Shown piece by piece: positions 12,309 through 16,486 of a stretch of DNA of 16,486 nucleotides. The notes below the pieces were generated by a model. That model saw nothing but the letters and a program-made list of their open reading frames with translations, searched no databases and was not told where the DNA came from. The stretch is taken from NCBI GenBank assembly GCA_019136175.1, contig JAGVUS010000344.1, positions 1 through 16,486 of the forward strand, given 5' to 3'. How positions within the stretch are numbered: position 1 is the first letter of the stretch; the number at the start of each line of letters is the position of its first letter. Origin of the DNA: Chloroflexota bacterium. Lineage in GTDB: Bacteria; Chloroflexota; Anaerolineae; Anaerolineales; Anaerolineaceae. A program made the position numbers and the translations under genes.

Positions 12309-13118
12309 GTGATTTATTCGATAAAAATTCTCTGGCTGCTGTTAAAAACCCAAATCCGGTCTCAAACGCAATACCGACTTTCATTTCTGGCTGATGTTTT
12401 CACAACGGCGATATTTTCGAGTATCTATTTCCTTGCGTTTGCGTTGATTCTGCAACGATTTGAAACGGTTGCCGGTTGGACTTTGGGGGAGATCGCGTTT
12501 TTGGTGGGAATGACGGAAACCAGTTTCGCGTTCATGGATTTACTGTTCAGTGGATTTGATCCGGATTCATTTTCACCCATGGTACGCATGGGCAGCTTGG
12601 ATCAGTTCATGGTTCGCCCGGTCAGCCTGACGATCCAGGTGTTGGGCTCCAGGCTGATACTCAGGCGCATGGGAAGGGTGTTGGAAGGATTGGCTGTGCT
12701 TGCTTTTGGAATTGTTACCACTCAACCGGATTGGACCTGGTTGAAAACCTTTTATCTACCTGTTGTGCTGGTTTGCCAGGTTATTTGCATGGGTTCCATC
12801 TTCATGATGGGTTCGACTATAACGTTTTGGACAGTGGAACGGATTGAGGCAGTGAATATCCTTACATATGGGGGGAACGAGTTGATGAGTTACCCGATGA
12901 ATATTTATCCCCGATGGTTATTGTTCATATTTACTTATTTTGTTCCGTTTATTTTTGTAAATTTTTATCCAACACTCTATTTTCTTGATAAGCCTGACCC
13001 ATTAAATTTTCCAGTATTTGCTCCATTTCTAACCCCGTTGGTGGCAATTGGAATGGCACTGGCAGCATACTGGTTTTGGGGGTACGGATTACGACATTAT
13101 CAAAGCACAGGGACCTAA
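12309..13118 (+). CDS. ABC-2 type exporter permease, subunit 2
   Basis: A protein of 269 residues from GTG 12309 (271 if ATG 12303 is used) with about six membrane segments. The start region YSIKILWLLLKTQIRSQTQYRLSF (given here in parts: a hydrophobic helix, then a basic loop) and the central segment FSPMVRMGSLDQFMVRPVSL match the COG3694-type partner permease of two-permease exporters. It sits between subunit 1 and the ATPase with gaps of 2 and 6 bp, so the three are one operon. The open frame continues far upstream of 12303, inside the previous gene, but those starts would overlap it by up to 200 bases and lack a ribosome site. Substrate unknown; related systems are annotated as drug or viologen exporters without direct proof. 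Confidence 0.85.
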   Translation: MIYSIKILWLLLKTQIRSQTQYRLSFLADVFTTAIFSSIYFLAFALILQRFETVAGWTLGEIAFLVGMTETSFAFMDLLFSGFDPDSFSPMVRMGSLDQFMVRPVSLTIQVLGSRLILRRMGRVLEGLAVLAFGIVTTQPDWTWLKTFYLPVVLVCQVICMGSIFMMGSTITFWTVERIEAVNILTYGGNELMSYPMNIYPRWLLFIFTYFVPFIFVNFYPTLYFLDKPDPLNFPVFAPFLTPLVAIGMALAAYWFWGYGLRHYQSTGT

Positions 13119-13124
13119 TCAGAT

Positions 13125-14120
13125 ATGGATACAATTGTTCAGGTCAGGCATTTAACCAAGGAATTCCGGGTATTGCACCGTAGATCGGGAAAGTGGGGGG
13201 CATGGAACGATTTTTTCCATCCCCAATACCGAACGATCCGGGCTGTGGATGGCATTTCATTTGATATTCAACCTGGGGAATTAATTGGATATATCGGTCC
13301 GAATGGCGCTGGAAAATCAACAACAATCAAAATGTTGACCGGATTGTTGGTGCCTACTGGCGGGGAAATCCTTGTTAAGGGGATGATCCCATGGAAGGAT
13401 CGCAGGAAATACGTAGCAAATATTGGGGTTGTGTTTGGACAAAGGAGAACGCTCTGGTGGGATTTACCTGTCATTGATTCGCTGGAAGTGTTGAAAGCCA
13501 TTTACCGCATCCCAGATCCATTGTTCAAGCATAACCTGGGAATGTTTCGAAAGATCCTCGACTTGGATTCCTTCCTGGAATCTCCAGTTCGGTCGCTTTC
13601 TCTGGGGCAACGGATGCGAGCAGAGCTTTGTGCTGCATTTCTCCATAATCCCGCCTTGCTTTTTCTGGATGAACCAACGATTGGATTGGATGTTGTAGCA
13701 AAAGAACGAATCCGAGAGTTTATCCGTCACCTTCACCGTGAGGGGACAACGATCTTGTTAACGACACATGACCTGACAGATGTGGAAAGGTTATGTGAGA
13801 GGGTCATGGTATTGGATTGGGGAAAAATTCTATATGATGGAAATTTACAGGAATTGACCTCCCGGTTTGAAGGAGTGAACGAAATGCGGGTTTCGTTTGC
13901 TGAAAATGGTGAGGATGGTTTACTGGAAGGACTGGAACCTCCTGTCCGGGAAGGACGGTATTATGTTTACCGGATTGATCCAAGGAAAGTGTCCATACCG
14001 GACCTTGTGAGCAGCCTATACCGGACACATCCAGTTGTGGATCTGGAAATTCGTAAACCCAAGCTGGAGGATACGATTCGGAAAATTTATGAAAACAAAT
14101 CCCTCAACACTCCCGATTAA
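13125..14120 (+). CDS. ABC transporter ATP-binding protein
   Basis: A 331-residue ABC ATPase with all nucleotide-binding motifs: Walker A GPNGAGKST (58-66), Q-loop FGQ (104-106), signature LSLGQ (158-162), Walker B LLFLDEP (178-184) and the switch His215. The insertion HRRSGKWGAWNDFFHPQYR (18-36) before strand 2 and the RRTLWWDLPVIDSL segment (107-120) are typical of the COG4586-type exporters. A C-terminal domain of about 90 residues follows the ATPase core. It powers the exporter formed with the two preceding permeases. ATG 13125 is six bases after the permease stop; AGGGA lies 11 bases upstream. The mRNA stop region contains an 8-bp inverted repeat (14103-14146). Confidence 0.93.
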   Translation: MDTIVQVRHLTKEFRVLHRRSGKWGAWNDFFHPQYRTIRAVDGISFDIQPGELIGYIGPNGAGKSTTIKMLTGLLVPTGGEILVKGMIPWKDRRKYVANIGVVFGQRRTLWWDLPVIDSLEVLKAIYRIPDPLFKHNLGMFRKILDLDSFLESPVRSLSLGQRMRAELCAAFLHNPALLFLDEPTIGLDVVAKERIREFIRHLHREGTTILLTTHDLTDVERLCERVMVLDWGKILYDGNLQELTSRFEGVNEMRVSFAENGEDGLLEGLEPPVREGRYYVYRIDPRKVSIPDLVSSLYRTHPVVDLEIRKPKLEDTIRKIYENKSLNTPD

Positions 14121-14146
14121 TTGCTCCACCTTACAAATGTGTTGAG
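14103..14146. repeat. inverted repeat spanning the end of the ABC operon
   Basis: CTCAACAC (14103-14110) and GTGTTGAG (14139-14146) are perfect 8-bp inverted copies separated by 28 bases that include the ATPase stop codon. No T-run follows, so it is not a standard terminator. It could be a weak terminator, an operator for the next gene, or chance. Confidence 0.35.
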
Positions 14147-14192
14147 TCCACTGCAATCAATTCTGTGTACAATTTGCATAGAGATTGGTTGA

Positions 14193-14828
14193 ATGTTCCG
14201 TATTTCCGAGAAACAGCAAAGCATTGTCCTGGACGGTATCCTGGTGGCTGCCGTTCTTTACCTTTTAATGTTGATGCTGGAATTGTTGATCCAGCCAATC
14301 CTCGTTATGTCGGGGCGACCAGGGTTATTAATCTACAGCCTGGTAATTCTGGTCATCTCCATCCTTTTTCTGGATCGGTCCTTCCATGTGGGTTGGGGGA
14401 TCGACCAGGCGCGGACCGGATTAATCGGCGGGGTGTTGGGTTGGGTTTTTATCTCATCCATTGATGTACTGATCGGATTGTTCACCACAACTGCCCAATC
14501 CTTCTTCTGGCTTTTGTTTTTTTCTTTATTCGTTGCAGTTTTATGGAAACGAGTCTTCCCACTGGGAGTCAGGTTTTATTTACTCGCCGTTCTTCTAAAC
14601 TGGCTAGGGCACTTCCTGGTTGCTGGGGCAGATATGATGGACTGGATTGGGCGGGTGGGAGAGTTGCCAATGGATTTGGTTGGCTGGGCGGCGATTGCCG
14701 GAGCGGCAGTCAGCATGGCTTACATTTTCCTGGGGGAGAAAAGCAGGGTCCAGCGCGCAGGTGGTGCTTTGAGTCTGTGCATATTTTTAATGATTGCATT
14801 GAAAATTTACCTGCAGGTTTCACTGTAA
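14193..14828 (+). CDS. seven-segment membrane protein of unknown function
   Basis: A 211-residue, highly hydrophobic protein. Likely membrane segments lie at about 12-38, 44-60, 75-95, 102-118, 123-146, 160-180 and 189-208, joined by short loops. Charged residues are few; the loops FLDRSFHVGWGIDQART (59-75) and VAGADMMDWIGRVGELP (143-159) are the most polar parts. I do not recognise a family and see no catalytic motif. ATG 14193 is the first reasonable start; the ribosome site is weak. TACAAT at 14168-14173 is a possible -10 with start near 14180. It follows the ABC exporter by 72 bp on the same strand, so co-transcription is possible but not shown. Confidence 0.75.
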   Translation: MFRISEKQQSIVLDGILVAAVLYLLMLMLELLIQPILVMSGRPGLLIYSLVILVISILFLDRSFHVGWGIDQARTGLIGGVLGWVFISSIDVLIGLFTTTAQSFFWLLFFSLFVAVLWKRVFPLGVRFYLLAVLLNWLGHFLVAGADMMDWIGRVGELPMDLVGWAAIAGAAVSMAYIFLGEKSRVQRAGGALSLCIFLMIALKIYLQVSL

Positions 14829-14834
14829 CTCAGC

Positions 14835-14867
14835 GGAAACCTTGTTATATCACGTAAACTGGTTTCC
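14835..14867 (+). repeat. short inverted repeat after the membrane protein gene
   Basis: GGAAACC (14835-14841) and GGTTTCC (14861-14867) are perfect 7-bp inverted copies with a 19-base loop, placed between the membrane protein stop codon and the tRNA promoter. The bases after it are CTTGTCG, not a T-run, so terminator activity is doubtful. Confidence 0.3.
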
Positions 14868-14868
14868 C

Positions 14869-14898
14869 TTGTCGTTTTCAGACAGGTGCTGGTATAAT
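14869..14898 (+). promoter_or_regulatory. promoter of tRNA-Thr
   Basis: A perfect extended -10, TGG-TATAAT (14890-14898), with TTGTCG (14869-14874) as a four-of-six -35 at 18-bp spacing. Predicted start is near 14905, three bases before the mature tRNA 5' end, leaving a very short 5' leader for RNase P to remove. Confidence 0.7.
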
Positions 14899-14907
14899 CT
14901 ACGCCGC

Positions 14908-14980
14908 GCCACCGTAGCTCAGCTGGCAGAGCAGACGTTTCGTAAACGCCAGGTCATGGGTTCGAATCCCATCGGTGGCT
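14908..14980 (+). tRNA. tRNA-Thr (anticodon CGT)
   Basis: A 73-base cloverleaf. The acceptor stem GCCACCG/CGGTGGC is perfect, the D arm is GCTC...GAGC, and the T arm is ATGGG-TTCGAAT-CCCAT. The anticodon loop TTCGTAA holds CGT at 14941-14943, reading the Thr codon ACG. The discriminator base is T. The 3' CCA is not encoded, so it must be added by nucleotidyltransferase. The anticodon stem GACGT/ACGCC has one A-C mismatch at the second pair (positions 28-42 of the tRNA); all other stems pair fully. Confidence 0.95.
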
Positions 14981-14992
14981 CTTTTATCAAGA

Positions 14993-15024
14993 ACAGGCTG
15001 TCATGCGGATAGCCTGTCTTTTTT
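14993..15024 (+). terminator. intrinsic terminator of tRNA-Thr
   Basis: A perfect 7-bp stem ACAGGCT (14993-14999) with AGCCTGT (15011-15017), an 11-base loop, then C and six T (15019-15024). It begins 13 bases after the tRNA and separates it from the uridine kinase gene. Confidence 0.85.
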
Positions 15025-15044
15025 ATCTCCTGAAACATCCCTTA

Positions 15045-15053
15045 TGCTATAAT
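15045..15053 (+). promoter_or_regulatory. extended -10 promoter for udk, predicting a leaderless mRNA
   Basis: TGC-TATAAT (15045-15053) is a perfect extended -10. Seven bases downstream of the hexamer is 15060, the A of the udk ATG. No -35 hexamer is evident, and the -35 region overlaps the T-run of the tRNA terminator. Confidence 0.65.
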
Positions 15054-15059
15054 CGTGCC

Positions 15060-15716
15060 ATGCAAAGTAACAAGTCGCCCATTGTGATTGGTATTGCAGG
15101 TGGTTCGGGGTCGGGTAAAACCACGGTTGCCAATGTTGTATTAAACAGGGTTGGTGCTCACCGCATTGTCTATCTTCCTCATGACGCGTATTATCGGGAA
15201 TTAACAGGCTTGCCGCCAAATCAGCGAGCAGATGTCAACTTTGATCATCCGGATTCACTGGAAACTGAATTACTGGTTCAGCATATTGAAGCCTTGAGGA
15301 ACTGGCAGCCCATTGAATTGCCGGTTTATGACTTTACCACTCACAGTCGAACGCAGGCAACCATTCACATTGAACCACAGCGAATCATCATCGTTGAGGG
15401 AATCCTGATTTATGCCCTGCCGGAATTACGGAAATTGTTTGACGTTAAAATCTTTGTGGACACAGATGCGGATATCCGCTTCATTCGCCGGTTGGAACGG
15501 GATATCACTGAACGCGGCAGGTCCACACAATCGGTGATTCACCAATATTTGACAACAGTCCGCCCGATGCACCTGGAGTTTGTGGAACCATCCAAGCGGT
15601 ATGCGGACATAATCATTCCGGAGGGGGGATTGAACACTGTTGCGCTGGATATGGTAATTGCTCGAATTGAAGCACTGCTGGGAGATGATGCCAACGAAGG
15701 GACAATGGTTCGTTGA
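15060..15716 (+). CDS. udk: uridine kinase
   Basis: A 218-residue P-loop kinase of the uridine kinase family. The Walker A loop is GGSGSGKTT (14-22), followed by LPHDAYYRE (39-47, the substrate-contacting Asp-Tyr-Tyr), NFDHPDSLE (about 60-68), PVYDFTTHSRT (about 88-98), IIIVEGIL (about 109-116) and the lid region FIRRLERDITERGRS. It phosphorylates uridine and cytidine with ATP or GTP for pyrimidine salvage. ATG 15060 is chosen: the P-loop distance is standard, and an in-frame ATG at 15003 lies within the tRNA terminator loop. There is no Shine-Dalgarno, fitting a leaderless mRNA. The stop overlaps the next gene's TTG start (TTGA). Confidence 0.93.
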   Translation: MQSNKSPIVIGIAGGSGSGKTTVANVVLNRVGAHRIVYLPHDAYYRELTGLPPNQRADVNFDHPDSLETELLVQHIEALRNWQPIELPVYDFTTHSRTQATIHIEPQRIIIVEGILIYALPELRKLFDVKIFVDTDADIRFIRRLERDITERGRSTQSVIHQYLTTVRPMHLEFVEPSKRYADIIIPEGGLNTVALDMVIARIEALLGDDANEGTMVR

Positions 15717-16294
15717 CCTACTCCAATCTTTATCAGAAGATTGGTGAGAAGGGGCGGGTTATTAAAGCCTGGCTGCAGAAACCACGCGTTCTCAACATTC
15801 TCCGCATCCTGGCACTGGTGCTTGTAATTGGGCTTTCTGTATTTATCCTTTTCAATGCAGACAAAATCGAATCGTTAAAGATATTGGGATATCCAGGGAT
15901 TTTCCTGATGGCATTGGTGCTGAATGCCTCCCTGTTTCTTCCGATGCCCATGGTAATTATTACATCCCTGATGGGAACTGTTTTTCACCCGGCGGGTGTG
16001 GCGTTGGCGGCAGGTCTGGGTTCCACTGTAGGGGAGCTGTCCGGCTACCTGGCGGGTTTCAGCGGTCAGGCAGTTGTGGAGCGCATGGATATTTACGAGA
16101 AGGTATCGGGTTGGATAAAGAAATATGGTGATTTTGCTATTTTTTCGCTGTTCGACGCAGCTGGAATTATTGCAGGGATGATGAAATTACCATTGGCAAG
16201 GTTCCTGATATGGTGCGCCGCTGGAAAAATCCTGAAAATGTTGGCGTTTGCATACCTGGGGGATACGCTGGTTCGCTGGTTCCCCATTTTCTAA
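15713..16294 (+). CDS. VTT/DedA-like small membrane protein
   Basis: A 193-residue membrane protein of the VTT (SNARE-associated, DedA/YqaA-like) group. Hydrophobic segments lie at about 26-47, 59-79, 84-105, 141-157 and 163-183. The family core is GYPGIFLMALVLNASLFLP (59-77), and GSTVGELSGYLAGFSG (103-118) has the Gly-Glu-x-x-Gly-Tyr-x-x-Gly pattern. Related proteins act in membrane homeostasis, lipid scrambling or undecaprenyl-phosphate recycling. The Arg-rich motif of classical DedA proteins is not seen, so it is closer to the shorter YqaA type. The start is TTG 15713, overlapping the udk stop (TTGA), with AAGGGA 10 bases upstream; no ATG lies near, so a non-ATG, translationally coupled start is likely. 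Function is inferred from family only. Confidence 0.8.
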   Translation: MTYSNLYQKIGEKGRVIKAWLQKPRVLNILRILALVLVIGLSVFILFNADKIESLKILGYPGIFLMALVLNASLFLPMPMVIITSLMGTVFHPAGVALAAGLGSTVGELSGYLAGFSGQAVVERMDIYEKVSGWIKKYGDFAIFSLFDAAGIIAGMMKLPLARFLIWCAAGKILKMLAFAYLGDTLVRWFPIF

Positions 16295-16304
16295 ACACAC
16301 AAGT

Positions 16305-16321
16305 GACAGGAATGTCCTGTT
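16305..16321. other. small hairpin between convergent genes
   Basis: ACAGGA (16306-16311) and TCCTGT (16315-16320) are perfect inverted copies around a three-base loop, extended by one G-T pair. It sits in the 34-bp gap between two converging genes, where a two-way terminator would be expected. No T-run flanks it on either strand, so terminator activity is uncertain. Confidence 0.4.
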
Positions 16322-16328
16322 CAATGGT

Positions 16329-16486
16329 TTATTTTGCCGGTTGCCGGGTCTTTCTTTTTGCGACCATTAATTTCCGGGCTTCCTGTTGAATTGATTTCCA
16401 GGCTCGTTCCACGGCATCCACTTCATCAGTTGATTCGGGGTACATTCCGTAACGGATTTTCGTATATGCCCGGGTAATTTCCATCA
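16329..16486 (-). CDS. C-terminal end of a gene entering from the right edge
   Basis: The minus-strand frame ends at TAA 16331-16329 and is open to the window edge, giving 52 codons. The visible peptide contains TRAYTKIRYGMYPESTDEVD, then AVERAWKSIQQEARKLM and a basic tail (KRKTRQPAK). The pattern Ala-Tyr-x-Lys-x-Arg-Tyr-Gly followed by Val-x-x-Ala-Trp recalls the C-terminal domain (DUF4129-like) of membrane transglutaminase proteins common in these bacteria, but too little is present to be sure. An ATG at 16484 could in principle be a start, giving only 51 residues; a longer protein continuing off the edge is more likely. Confidence 0.6.
   Translation of the reverse strand, partial: MEITRAYTKIRYGMYPESTDEVDAVERAWKSIQQEARKLMVAKRKTRQPAK

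Noticed and set aside
14908..14980. tRNA-Thr as an integration site for a mobile element
   Set aside because: No duplicated tRNA 3' end, integrase or foreign-looking block follows; ordinary udk and a membrane protein gene come next.
15003..15059. An N-terminal extension of uridine kinase from ATG 15003
   Set aside because: The extension would be encoded within the tRNA terminator loop and upstream of the best promoter; the family's P-loop spacing fits ATG 15060.

Overview
The window is a compact 16.5 kb piece of bacterial chromosome with genes on both strands, short gaps and no mobile element or CRISPR array. The gene repertoire suggests an anaerobic member of the Chloroflexota, probably Anaerolineae. 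It includes an NAD-linked molybdenum formate dehydrogenase with a fused NuoE-NuoF subunit, a bifunctional glucose/mannose-6-phosphate isomerase, a two-permease ABC-2 exporter and a lipoprotein multiheme cytochrome c. This placement is inferred from gene style; no marker here proves it.

Region 1 (1-2340, minus strand): thpR (RNA 2',3'-cyclic phosphodiesterase), rsfS (ribosome silencing factor) and the N-terminal 432 residues of a multiheme cytochrome c lipoprotein that runs off the left edge. Region 2 (2341-4992, plus strand): a well-supported 6S RNA, which is the only sizeable non-coding block, then an FHA-domain membrane protein, an AI-2E-family transporter and a 60-residue acidic protein of unknown function.

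Region 3 (5015-9684, minus strand): a three-gene formate dehydrogenase operon. It encodes a fused NuoE/NuoF diaphorase, a separate HoxU/NuoG-like iron-sulfur protein lacking the His/Cys3 cluster motif, and a Cys-type molybdopterin catalytic subunit. The operon ends in a 13-bp-stem intrinsic terminator. Divergent from it (9746-11447) are mobA, which makes the guanine-dinucleotide cofactor such enzymes use, and a phosphoglucose/phosphomannose isomerase. The two transcription units face away from each other across a perfect 12-bp palindrome in which the two -10 boxes overlap, so cofactor maturation and the enzyme may share one bidirectional promoter.

Region 4 (11515-14828, plus strand): a two-permease plus ATPase ABC exporter of unknown substrate, then a seven-segment membrane protein of unknown function. 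Region 5 (14869-16486): tRNA-Thr(CGT) with its own promoter and terminator, uridine kinase that looks leaderless, an overlapping VTT/DedA-like membrane protein, and the C-terminal end of a minus-strand gene at the right edge.

Several intergenic regions carry an extended -10 element (TGn followed by a TATAAT-like hexamer), often with no recognisable -35. Two genes, mobA and udk, have this box so near the start codon that their mRNAs should have almost no 5' leader. The most interesting items are the 6S RNA, the shared palindromic promoter linking mobA to formate dehydrogenase, and the unusual subunit and cluster arrangement of that enzyme.
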